DNA of 22,775 nt from Rhizophagus sp. LPA8_4_AMF (lineage: Eukaryota > Glomeromycota > Glomeromycetes > Glomerales > Glomeraceae). The stretch is from the NCBI GenBank assembly GCA_021464525.1, contig JADRCO010001078.1:1-22775 (forward strand), in the 5' to 3' direction. The notes beneath the pieces were generated by a model, which was not told the origin of the DNA, searched no databases, and saw only the letters and a list, made by a program, of their open reading frames with translations. The position numbers and the translations under genes are program-made. Positions 9,063-19,858 of the stretch are shown piece by piece. Position 1 is the first letter of the stretch; each line of letters starts with the position of its first letter.

Positions 9063-11407
9063 TTTTTAAATTTTAGTTACTAAAATTTTTGAGAGAAAAA
9101 AAGAAAAATAAATTCAAATAATCTGAAAAAAAAGTTTGTGTAGTCGATGATATTAAAATTTTGATAAATGATGATAGCTTTTATGTCGCAGGAAAAACGT
9201 TAGAATAATGACACAAGCCTCTCGATGATTTACTTTTAAAAGTAAAATAAATTTTGGCGCAGTAAAACTATAAATTTTTGTCACGTGTATAATTTTTACG
9301 ATGACTCATCAAACTCATAATAACTAGTTGTTAGCTGGATTAAAGTTCTCACGCCTATTTACAGAAGTTCTAAATTCTTGTCTTTTAATATAAATTTTGA
9401 TAGTTTCAAATGAATAATATTTCTGCTAAATATGGTTTTTTTTAGTCAAAATTAAGGATTTATGTCATTAATAACGAAATCAAGGTGGGACATTCCTATT
9501 TTTTAAATCCGATCGAGGAATCGCGTTAAATTATATATTCCATCAGAGTACCAGGAGGAGAATTCAAACGAGAAAAGAATTTATGATGATTATAGTATAG
9601 TCTGAGGCAAACAAGAGAGTGAAATTACATCAATGTATGTACTTTAATCATTACACGAAAGTATATAATGACTGAACGAACGATTATCAACGAAAATGAT
9701 TTTACATAACGAGGGATATAACGATACATTCTGATTCATAGACTTTTTAGCTATTTCGGAAGTCTGTTAAACTACTTTGAAAGTAAACAATAATTAATTT
9801 TCTTTGCTTTGTTCTATCTGTAAATAGCCAATATTTTAATAAATGAGATCTCTTTAAAGTAATGTTTATAAAGCGATTTAGCACGTTATCAAGATGTAAG
9901 TATTAGGTTGTGTTGTACTATATATACTATACACTGAAGCGTTCATACTTCTTCACTTTAATTTCTTATAAGGGAAACGTAATATAATAAAATTATCTGA
10001 TAACTTCAATGAGACGGTATCTGTTATCTCAACTATGTATTAGAGATAAGTTTGAGAAGTTGGAAATCGAAAGAGATTAAAAAAAATGCTAAAATAACAT
10101 CCCTATAAAAATATTTTTTTATAGGAATCATATGATACTAATTTAGCTCGTTTCTGTTTTCAATCAGATTTCATTGAGAGCTTACTTGATAGGACGGCTA
10201 GTGTATTATTGGTGTTTGCAGCTTCTTTTTATAAAATGTTCTCGTTCATTGTCCGAATGAAGAGAGATTTTATCCCGTTATTTTCCATTTCAACTATGTT
10301 TTTGCAGTGTCACGAACAATGACAACAAAGAACCCATTTGAAATCCTATTTTTTTCAACACGCTTAACTGCAAAGACTTTGTAAAAATCAAAAAGGATTT
10401 TCACGCGAATTATGAGATCAAACCAGGGGAGTTTATCCAACTTTGCGAACATAGTATTAATTCATCGCGTAAGTTATATTATTATTTTCAAGCAGGTTAT
10501 TTACTACTGTTACTTCTATTTTTCAATTTCATATCTAATTTCGGAATTAGAGAATCAATCATAATTCTTTAACTACAAGATCAAATGTAAATGATTTCTT
10601 CATTGGACCACACGCTTTGTAAACTCAATATATATACTTGCAGAATCTTGAACTTTTTGTCTGTTTCTCTTAAACATATCTGCTTTAATTTCACATAGCT
10701 TCGTTATCATTTGTGTAACATTGTTGAAAATGGTAAGGCGGAATTAATGGTTTTCCTGCCAACAACAAAGATTGCGCAGATTCATAAGTTAGACCCGAAG
10801 AAAGTATGATAAAAAATTGATACACAAACATTGCATCACTGGGATTTCGGATAGTATTTTATCGTGAGTATAAATTAGCTATTATCATTAACTAAATTTG
10901 TTTAGAGAACTAAATGTTTCGTATTTATGATATGAGTTATGAGTTATGTTCATATAATTTCGTGATATGGTGTAATTTAACGCGCTGTATTTGTATGCTT
11001 TTAAATCTGTATGAGATTAAATGAATTAAAATCGTTGTACATTATGCTAAATGTCTATGACCTAAAATATGATTCTTTTTGCCTAATCAAGTTTTACCAA
11101 TTATACTAACAAAGATTAGTTCTAACAGTTATTATGCGAGTAAAGATTATAATTAATTCTCTGACTTATCAGAAAATACGAAAAAACCGAATTATTGTTT
11201 TAATTTCGGTAATAAGCAGGAAATTCGAAAGGGATATTAATTATTATGCTAATAGAAGAGTGTTACGTCAAAAAAAAGGTTATTATAGAGAGTTTTTAAA
11301 TACTGTAATACGATTGTGCAAGACATAATTGGTCATGTGGTCCAAATTTGACAAGGCAATTCCAGTCTTCTACTGTATATTTTTACGCCCTTTAATTATA
11401 TATCGCA
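9063..11407. other. 2.3-kb gene-poor stretch
   Basis: The first 230 bases are the 5' flank of the minus-strand SANT/Myb gene, with CACGTG at 9282-9287. A perfect hairpin lies at 10102-10125 (CCTATAAAAA, TATT, TTTTTATAGG). At about 10350-10470 (+) an open stretch with protein-like content (KDFVKIKKDFHANYEI) is followed by a gtaagt donor, so it could be an exon of a decayed gene; I cannot name it. A 64-codon frame at 11134-11328 is lysine/arginine-rich and unrecognised. No RNA gene is visible. Confidence 0.5.
9282..9287. promoter_or_regulatory. E-box CACGTG upstream of SANT/Myb gene
   Basis: The CACGTG core lies 220 bases before the minus-strand start codon at 9062, matching the distance class of the E-box before the Sel1 gene. 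Binding is not shown. Confidence 0.3.
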
Positions 11408-12560
11408 ATGAGTTACTCATTTAAAACTTGGCTTGAATCTCAAAATTTCAAACAGAAACAACCCATATTAAATATTTCAATTATGCTAAATTCTTAGATA
11501 TAATAAGTGTTGGAGAAGGATACTGTATGTAAGAAAAATTGGAATGGTCGTAAGATGGCTGTTGCTTTAAAAATTCTAAAAATTAGCTCGTTAGTTAACG
11601 AATCCGTCTGGAAAGAATTGGTTAGGGAGGTACAGTATTTTTAATAAATATTCTTACAAGTAAATATAAGTCACTTATTTATTTTATTTGTTATGCTATA
11701 GCTCACTCTTCTTCGAAAAGATTTTATCGTCCTAGATATTAATCAATTACTAGAGGTTCTAATTTATGTGCATAATATCAGTATAAACAAGTTTTAACAC
11801 TGAATAATATAAATTTTGTTAGGTTCTGATCCTGTATTTGGTTCTCAATGTGCTGACGGTGAAAATTTTAGAGACTATTTAAAAAACAACCAGTTTTCAC
11901 TTTCATGGTCTAATAAATACCGTATTGCACTTAAAATAGCACTGTTTACATGCAGAGAATATAGTTCATATGGATTTATTAAGTTTACTCATAATCTAAT
12001 GTTATTAAAATAAAAAATTTTCTTTTAAATTTTTTATCTTATTATTTAGCATTCAAAAAAGTATTTGTTCATGATCATGTTAATTTCAGGTTTTAGTTTA
12101 TCAAAAGAAGAATCTTTGATGTCACCAAATGCTCTTCTGAAAGAATTCCTGCTTATATAGACCACAAAGTCATAAACAGAAAGGATATAAAAGATTTCCT
12201 CTTATATATTTAGCTTTGGAGCATTATTATGGGAAATGCCACGTGGAAAAGTATTATTCGCTGAACTATTTGATTATATGATTATGTTAATTCGAGAACA
12301 ATGAGTTAATCGGTTCATCCAACACTTGTTAAATATTTTAACCTTTACACATAATGTTGGATGATAATTCGAAAAACGTTCTAAAATTGATGAAATCGGT
12401 AAAATTTTAGAAATTGCAACTTCATCGCCACTATTACAAACACCGGTATCACTATATCCAATATTACTAATACCATCATCACTACCATCACTACCAGCAG
12501 ACTTTTGTAATAGTAATATAACTGACATATTTAGAATTTGTAATATTTAGGAATAACAAT
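11408..12560 (+). pseudogene. Dead TKL-type protein kinase, paralogue of the 16284 gene
   Basis: Exon by exon this copy aligns with the intact kinase at 16284-17854, and even intron sequences are alike (aagtttactca, aatctaatgttatt). It is clearly non-functional. The glycine loop has lost 8 bp, shifting the frame. About 11 bp are missing before the catalytic loop. HRD reads HMD. The donor after that codon has changed from GTAAGT to TTAAGT. DFG has become GFS, and the segment around the activation loop has further indels. The invariant Val-Ala-Leu-Lys still exists. The tail keeps a triplet-rich Ser/Pro-coding stretch near 12420-12510. Homology fades within about 20 bases upstream of the ATG and after about 12560. 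Both copies are in the same orientation about 4.9 kb apart, consistent with a tandem duplication followed by decay. Confidence 0.9.
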
Positions 12561-14356
12561 GAGTGTAACAACGATTGTGAAGTAATTACCGAGTTTTTCA
12601 GAACTTCAGGATGAGAGAAGATGAATTATCATCAAATATCTCTTTAAGATGGAATTGCACCCGTGCAGTATATATTTTATAATATCGATACTAAGTAAGT
12701 CATCTGGTCGCAATATCCACACAAGTAATCAGCATTTAAACATAAGGGCATGGTAACATATTGAAAGAATTGTATAGTTTGGCAAAGCATCATATCCGAT
12801 TTACAATTAAGAATAAATGAAATAAATATTTCAACTTCAAAATAAAAGATATTATCATAAATAATAAATTATATAATTTCAGAAATAATATTATTCAAAA
12901 TATCTATGTTGTGAGAAACAACTGTCGAAGTATAGTTCTTTATTGTTATTACTTGTATCATTTTTGTGCTTTGATGTTAATTCTAATATTGAAGTTTATG
13001 CCTGTGTCACATTTTTACATTTTAGTATTTTGAGTTCTAATTTTTGTAGACGCAATTATAAATATAAATTATGTTACAATCCGTAAACATAACTTCGCAT
13101 TTGCAATATACCGTTTAACATAGTATATAGCCATTGATTACTAACCTTTAAATTGAATCTCAATAGAATTACGGCAATGTTTCGAGAGGATACGGTACCA
13201 TACTCAGTAACGTCAAATTCTATTACTCAAACGGTTAGTATTTCATGAAAAAATGGTATGTAATGTAACGCGCTACAAAGCGCCATGTTTGTATTCTTTA
13301 TAATTATATTAAATTGAGAATAAAGTTAATATTTATAATTATAATTCACTTGTCTTTATGGTATTCTTTAATTTTTTTTCAATTATCGCCAACAAAGTAA
13401 AGTGTAATAAGCTCATATAGAAAGTAATGGTAATACTTTAATAACCATTAACCAGTACTGTATATCTGTAAATTCCATAAATATAAATTTAACTACAATG
13501 ATTCGGATTAAAATTATAATTTTTTAATTTCTGATTCATCAGGAAACTGAAAAATGAAAGACTTGTTTGGATACATGCAGATTTCAGTAATTTTGATGGT
13601 ACATTACTTATTATGCAGGTGCTAATGTTTATAATCCCAATTAAAGTTCCTTTATTAACAAATTAACTACAGTAAACCAGAAAAATAGCAATAAATTTCT
13701 GCGTTTAAATGTAATTGATTTTAGTATATCTTCTTCTCTTTAATATTATATACCCTTTATTGTTTGATCCGAATTTCTAAGGATAATACTAATACTATTA
13801 ATACTATTAATACTATTAATCATAATCATTTTTTTAAAATTTTAAATCTTTGATAAATGAATTTTTTTTTTTATCTCCACTTCAATTAATTATAAAATTT
13901 TTGGTCTGCAACTGTTTCATAACTTTGGCGTACTAAATTCGTGTTAAGAAAAATGCTTTCAAGTTGTCTAGTATTAATATTATTCTAGCTTAAATTCTTC
14001 TTTCTATACTTTCACCAAGTTTTCAAACATACGTACGAATATTTAGATTTCAGACACATCTTTAGCCGCTGCAAATTAGCTCCGCCAGAAAGACATGTTC
14101 CACTGAAACGCTTGTTTAATGTTAAATAGTCTCACAAATAAACATAATAAACTTTTTTTACCTTGTAAATAAAATGATTTTCGCGCGCTCATAATTTACA
14201 AGGGTTATACCCTGTTCGACGAATCGGATAATTGTCCTGGGTTTGCTCGAACCGGTCGGGGGTACTAATTACAATTTTCTAACCAAAAGATAGTTTATTT
14301 ATAATAAGGTTGTTCAAATTTGATTATTAATTTAACTTCTCTTTCCCGAATCGAAT
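12561..14356. other. 1.8-kb gene-poor stretch
   Basis: No gene is seen. It holds a small minisatellite (13792-13818) and two GC-richer islands at about 14055-14115 and 14180-14270. The second contains the palindrome GGGTTATACCC and the words GTTCGACGAATCGG and GCTCGAACCGG. The islands look like fragments of dispersed repeats, but no terminal repeats or target duplications were found. Confidence 0.5.
13792..13818. repeat. Minisatellite, 9-bp unit ATACTATTA, three exact copies
   Basis: Three consecutive exact copies of ATACTATTA, with partial units on both sides. Confidence 0.9.
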
Positions 14357-14364
14357 TACTATAT

Positions 14365-14740
14365 TAGAGGTTGGAACCGACCGTAAAAACCTTAACCGAT
14401 TAATAATCGAATAACCAAGGGCCTTAACCGATTAATTAATCGGTTAATATTAAAAATGAAAATTTTTATTTTGGTTTTTATTTTGGTTGGAAATTGTACC
14501 AAATTGTTTTTACTAATTCATTTAGCTATAGGAAAATCATATGTTTGAACATTATTAAAAGAATAATAAAAATTTGTTTCAAGTTCGGAGTACACGTGAC
14601 CGAAATTTCACATCTCTGGGCCGCATTAGATAATTTGACCAGAGTTATAGTTTGGATAATTTTAATCGATTAACCGATACTTTAACCGGTTAACCGACTT
14701 AATCGATTAATCGATTAACGTTAATCGGTTCCAATCTCTA
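14365..14740. mobile_element. hAT-superfamily MITE, 376 bp, with perfect 8-bp TSD
   Basis: The target-site duplication TACTATAT is exact at 14357-14364 and 14741-14748. The terminal inverted repeats begin TAGAGGTTGGAACCG on the left and TAGAGATTGGAACCG on the right (14 of 15 identical). An 8-bp duplication plus a TAGAG/CAGAG-type end is typical of hAT elements. Both subterminal regions are packed with TTAACCGATTAA, TTAATCGGTTAA and AATCGATTAA words, which are likely transposase-binding repeats. The centre is AT-rich and has no coding frame, so mobility depends on a transposase encoded elsewhere. The intact TSD suggests a fairly recent insertion. Confidence 0.92.
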
Positions 14741-14748
14741 TACTATAT

Positions 14749-16283
14749 TATAAATTAGCCAAAATTTTATTTCATCTAGAGTTATTTTTTCAAAATATTT
14801 AGATACTTTCGTTAAAGGATTGTTGCGAAATTTAAAATAAACATTAATTAAATTTAAAACTGAAAAAGTATATATACATGTGCATAGGATTTTGGATAAA
14901 ACAATGATAGAATAAAATTAAAATTTCATGAGGCAACGTAGCATTTTACCATAGTTAAGAGTATAAATAGCAAATGACACTTTCTTTTAGATGGAATGCG
15001 AGATCTTTGTAAAGACACAGAAATAATAGAAGTATCCATCATATTTTGATGTGAATGATTTAATTTCTATTTCTCAATATTATATACACTTATATGAGAA
15101 TCTAATTTTAGAATAGTTTGAATCATCACTACATGTTGAAATATTGATTTTCAAATTTAAAATTATATATAAATGTATTGGGCGCATTTATTAATAAATC
15201 AATTAATATGAAATTTAATTCTTTGGAAAAGCTCTCATTAAATAAATTAAAATTATTTGTCCATCTTGTATTATGCAAGTCTGGTTACAATTTTATTACA
15301 AGAATTAATATTAATTATTTTATGGCTGTACATATTAACCCTTCACTTTAATTCTAAAATAACAATAATATTTAATAATTAACACATTTTTTTTAATATA
15401 AATATTTGTCAGATTTAAAATCTCACAAATAAATTGCCATATAAAATATAAACCGGCATTTCTATTTATAAATTATCCCCTGTTCGGCACCATTTACACA
15501 ATTATAATGATTGTCAAAATATTTCTTTAGTGATAACAAATTTAATTGACTTTCCCAACTGCCGACAACCGGCAAATTCTCGGCATTAATTTTGACGAGT
15601 TATGAAAATTGTTTTGTGATTTGTGCCTACTGAAATTTATTTCATATATTTATATATTTTCGGAACCGTTGTCTATCGGAGCTGCTATAACACACTATTT
15701 CATAATGTGTATAACACGTGATCAATTGAAATTTTTAAAAATACTAGTGATTAAATACACTTCAAGTAGTAAAAAAAAATACGGCACCCAGTCTCAATCA
15801 TTGTTTAAGTTTTACTTCTATTTTTTTTTTTTTTTAGTTTTTCAGTTTTTCAGTTTTTTTTTTATTATTGATTTTTGGCGAAATCCTTTTATTCTTTTGT
15901 AATGTTTTGGTGATTCACTTACATAACATGACGTTTGGTCAAGGCAAAAGAAAGATTGCGTCCCAATCTACCCCGTTCTTTTTCTGTGATCATGGTGATT
16001 ACTGTGTCAAACTAGAATGGCGATCTTGATGAAGGCGTTTTTATAAATTAGTATATCAGTCATGTATAACCAATTTATGCGTCTTTTCTAGCTAAATATG
16101 TTTTCGGAATATCATTAAATATTCTATAAGAAATTTCTTTTTTGTGAAAGTGCTTTTTAATTATATATGTGAATCAACTATGATTGGTCTTTTGGTTTAC
16201 ATTAATGTAACACTCAGATTTACATAGACAAAATAAGAATAAGTATTCTTACACAGTTTAACTTTCTTTAATTATTTAGCACA
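14749..16283. other. 1.5-kb gene-poor stretch before the kinase gene
   Basis: No gene is supported. The 97-codon frame at 15609-15902 is driven by T-runs and F/Y codons and is not protein-like. Short GGCA/TGCC words cluster near 15550-15590. The last 100 bases resemble the sequence before the dead kinase only in CTTTAATTAT just upstream of the ATG, so the promoters diverged or the duplication began there. Confidence 0.55.
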
Positions 16284-17854
16284 ATGAGTCCATTTAAAAA
16301 TTGGCTTGAATCTCAAATAGAAACAAATCACATTAAATATTTTGATTATACCGAATTTTCAGACATAATAAGTGTTGGAAAAGGAGGAAGTGGTACTGTA
16401 TGTAAAGCAAATTGGAACAGTCGTAAAATGACTGTTGCTTTAAAAATTCTAAAAGTTAGCTCGTTAGTTGACGAATCTGCATGGGAAGAATTTGTTAGAG
16501 AGGTACGATACAAAATGTAATTTCGAAAACAAGTATTTTCATATACGAGCAAATAATATATTTTATTTTATTAATTTTTTTTAGCTAAGTATTCTTCGCA
16601 AAGTATTTTATCATCCAAATATTAATCAATTTCTAGGAATTACTAAAGGTTTTAATTAATTTTTTTTACGATAATCCTTATAAACAAATTTTTATCACCG
16701 ACTAATTTTTAATTTTTTTTTTATTAGATCCTGAATTTGGTTACGCAATGGTATTGCAGTATGCTGACGGTGGAAACCTTAGAAACTATTTAAAAACCAA
16801 CCAGTTTTCATTATCATGGTTTAATAAATACCGTATTGCGCTTGAAATAGCACAGGGATTATCATGTTTACATGCAGAAAATATAGTTCATAGGGATTTA
16901 GTAAGTTTACTCACATATATATATATATATACCGTCTAGTACTGCCTAAAGTACCCGGGTCTTTTACAATTAAAAATTGAATAATACCCGTACTTTGTGA
17001 GATACGGGATTATATAAGGGGGGTACATTATAATTTTGACCAAAATTAAACAGAATTAAGGGTGGGTATTAACCTAGAGTAAAATTTTTGTATCTAGTAA
17101 AATACCCGGGTCTATTAAAATGGGGTACGCTTAAAGGGGGATACGTTAGGCAGTGCTAGATGGTATATAATCTAATGTTATTAAATCTTTTAAACTTCTT
17201 TATTTTATTATTTAGCATTCAAAAAATGTATTGGTTCATCGAGGTGGAATGTTAATTGCAGATTTTGGTTTATCGAAAGAAGAATCTTTAATAACATCAA
17301 ATTCTCTTTTGAGAGGGATTCCCGCTTATATAGACCCACAGTGTCATATGCAGAAAGGATATAAAAGATTTAAGTCATCTGATATATTTAGCTTTGGAGT
17401 ACTATTATGGGAAATATCAGCATGCGGAAAAATACCATTTGCTGAACTTTCCGATTTTATGATTATGGCAAAACTTGTAAATGGAATTCGAGAACAAAGA
17501 GTTAATCCAACACCTGATGAATATTATGACCTTTATACAGAGTGCTGGGATGATAACCCTGAAAAACGTCCTAAAATTGATGAAATTGTTAAAATTTTAG
17601 AAGTTATAATTTCATCGACTTCACCACCACCACCGCCATCACTACTACCACCACCACAGCCAACAACAAAAACAACAACAACAACAGTAACTTCAACGCT
17701 GTTACAAAATACTAATTCATGTAATTTGTATATGACTGGCATATTAGAATTAAATGTTATTGATATTGATCTCACCTGCAAAGTTAGTAGTATAATATTT
17801 AGTGAATATGATGAAAGAGCTTCAGCATCTCGCGTTACCACTATTATTTTTTGA
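16284..17854 (+). CDS. TKL-type protein kinase, four exons, 364 residues
   Basis: Exons are 16284-16502, 16585-16648, 16728-16900 and 17216-17854, all GT-AG, with phases 0, 1 and 0. Family role: Ser/Thr or dual-specificity phosphorylation by ATP. Visible motifs are the glycine loop GKGGSGTV (32-39), VALK with catalytic Lys54, and a Glu in WEEFVRE (67-73). They continue with HPNINQFLG, catalytic loop HRDLHSKN (149-156), DFGLS (168-172), the activation-segment end GIPAYIDPQ (186-194, replacing the usual APE), DIFSFGVLLWE and EKRPKIDE. All catalytic residues are present, so the domain looks active. The HRDLHSKN loop is split by the third intron between Leu152 and His153. After about residue 265 a low-complexity Ser/Pro and Gln/Thr tail follows, ending in about 60 residues of unknown type. 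There is no signal peptide or membrane segment, so it is likely cytosolic. It resembles the expanded kinase families of Glomeromycotina; the substrate is unknown. Confidence 0.92.
16926..17169. mobile_element. MITE in the third kinase intron (TA-flanked, ~31-bp TIR)
   Basis: The left end reads TATATACCGTCTAGTACTG from 16926. The reverse complement of the right end reads TATATACCATCTAGCACTG from 17169, and the two stay alike for about 31 bases with four or five mismatches. The core without the shared TATATA is 16932-17163. The internal parts repeat TACCCGGGTCT and related words near both ends, and there is no coding frame. The dead paralogue has the uninterrupted sequence ACTCATAATCTAATG at the same place, so the element entered after duplication (or was lost there). 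TA flanks suggest a Tc1/mariner-type mechanism, but the flank is an (AT)n run, so this is uncertain. Confidence 0.85.
17625..17692 (+). repeat. CCA/ACA triplet-rich tract coding Pro and Thr
   Basis: This run of CCA, CCG, CAC and ACA-type triplets encodes PPPPPSLLPPPQPTTKTTTT in the kinase tail. The dead paralogue has a different triplet composition at the same place, so the tract has changed since the duplication. Confidence 0.85.
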
Positions 17855-19802
17855 ATTATCATGTCATATTAGTCATTCAAAGCAAGTCATTATGATATTT
17901 GAATATTCTCTTATATTTTATCACTCGCGCTTTTTAAATCTTTTCAATATTGGAATTTTTTCCAGTTGGATTGTTAATAGAGTGTTTTTGGCTTTTCATT
18001 CCTCTACAGTTCATTCATTCAATTATATTGAACAATATTATTTACATAATATTTAACGCTAATAAAAGCATATAGACAATTTTTATTAAAAAAAAAGGAA
18101 ACAAAAAAATAAATAAAGCTCCGTAATTTCTGTAAAAACTCTACATTTACAGAAACATGACTAAAAATCTAAGAACTTGGATAATTTCCATGTTTTGAGG
18201 CTATAATTTCAGTGAATATGATACATTTACGGAAATAACATGAAAAAAAAAAATACGGAATAAATTTTTTTTAGGGGTTCTATTATTAAATACATACGTT
18301 TTTAATTCGATTATTAAAGATTTATTGAGTATTTGTGAAAAGAGTACATATATGGAAGGAATGAACATATTCAATTACTTACTTTGTATTATGGACTTAG
18401 TACTTTAATATGAATGTGCTAAGATTCTGATACAATGTGTCAATATTCCAAATGTAACTTTCGTACTTATCATTTTCTGGTAGAAGTACCGATCTTTCAT
18501 AGTTTCCAGAGATTAAATAATGGTAAATAGGGGCCATTTAAATATAATATGGATTTCCGAATTCTACTCAACGTCTTAATTGGTCTTATTAATTTTCAAT
18601 AAGGAGTTTCAATCAAGAATATTCAAATAAGACACAAAATAGGTTAACTACTATTATATGATTTGTTATAAATATAAGCCTGTCATTTTTACATTATATG
18701 GTCCAATTTATAAAAAATAATCCATAAATCTAGATTTGAAATCTGAATAAATCATAATAAATCCTGTAATAGATAATTTATTATTTTTCATTTATGCACA
18801 TAGTACTTTGACTGAGACAAATTGTTATTAAATAAAAAATGCTCATTAATTGACTCACCTTAAAATAAATAATAAAAAAAATATGAAAATTCAAAAGCAT
18901 ATTAAAATTTCATATTAATGCTTATTATCATTATCCAACTGGCCAAGTTTTAAAGGTACAATAGATGTTCCTTAAAAATAATAAATTGTTAAAACTTATG
19001 ATCGTTATGTAAAAAATTAGATGGTCCAGTTAAAAATTTCCCTATAATGCCATGAATTATTTATTTATAAGAGTTTCTTTCATAAACTAAATAATTTCAG
19101 TTACAATTTAAAAGTTATTGATATAATTTGAATTTTTAGGATTCTGTAAAGTTAAGATCATTAAATTATTCCACAAATTAATTTTCTGACTGTTCTATAG
19201 GACAAAAAAGTTGTTTTAAATAGAAGCATATGAAATGTAGTCATAATTCTTTGCATAGATATGTATGAGTATTTTAATTAAAGCTACTATTTGTATATTT
19301 TGTGATGAGTGACGTCTAAAGCAAAGTTGATCTGTTATCCTCACATCTTTATAATGCTTTTCAATGTTTTTTCTTCAAATTATAATATTTAATATATATG
19401 ATTAAAAAGAACTTTTGCTATAATTAAAGTGATAGGTCAGATTTAATTGTTCAATATATTATTCAATTATCAATTTGTCGAAAAAGTTATCAATAGAAAT
19501 CTTTTTGACAATAAAGTGTTCAATGATGATAGTTATTAATTTACTTATATGCGAATGTTCTGTAGTTAAAGGGTTTTTTCCTTAAATTTATTTATTATCA
19601 TTATAAATAAAGAAATTTTAGATTTAGCATAAGATGTGATGGTATAATCATATGTATTTGTAATTTTGCTTTCTCTCTCTCTCTTTGTATTTAAATGAAT
19701 TTTGATTTAATATCTTAATTTACCTTAATGATGTTCAATTAATATATCTTAAATAACTTATTAATCTTACCATTTCATTCTCACTTGAAACAATAATTCA
19801 AA
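17855..19802. other. 1.9-kb gene-free stretch after the kinase
   Basis: AATAAA at 18061-18066 lies 207 bases past the kinase stop and may be its polyadenylation signal. A pair of similar words, ACATTTACAGAAA (about 18145) and ACATTTACGGAAA (about 18224), each followed by a CATGA, forms a short direct repeat. A (CT)n microsatellite is at 19671-19684. No gene-like frame longer than chance is seen on either strand. Confidence 0.6.
19671..19684. repeat. (TC)n microsatellite
   Basis: A simple run of alternating T and C, about seven units. Confidence 0.85.
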
Positions 19803-19858
19803 CAAAATTTTTAATTTTGTTACTTTCTTGCAAGAAATATATTTCATAAATGAGTTTT

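Noticed and set aside
11134-11328. 64-codon plus-strand frame before the dead kinase
   Set aside because: No motif is seen, it has no counterpart upstream of the live kinase, and the length is compatible with chance.
14200-14270. tRNA-like B-box word on the minus strand (GGTTCGAGCAA)
   Set aside because: No T-arm, anticodon arm or acceptor stem can be folded around it.
15609-15902. 97-codon plus-strand frame
   Set aside because: It is made largely of T-runs giving Phe/Tyr/Leu codons and lacks protein-like composition.
16346-17862. Minus-strand frames within the kinase gene and its tail
   Set aside because: They are shadows of the coding strand, whose kinase motifs and splice phases are unambiguous.
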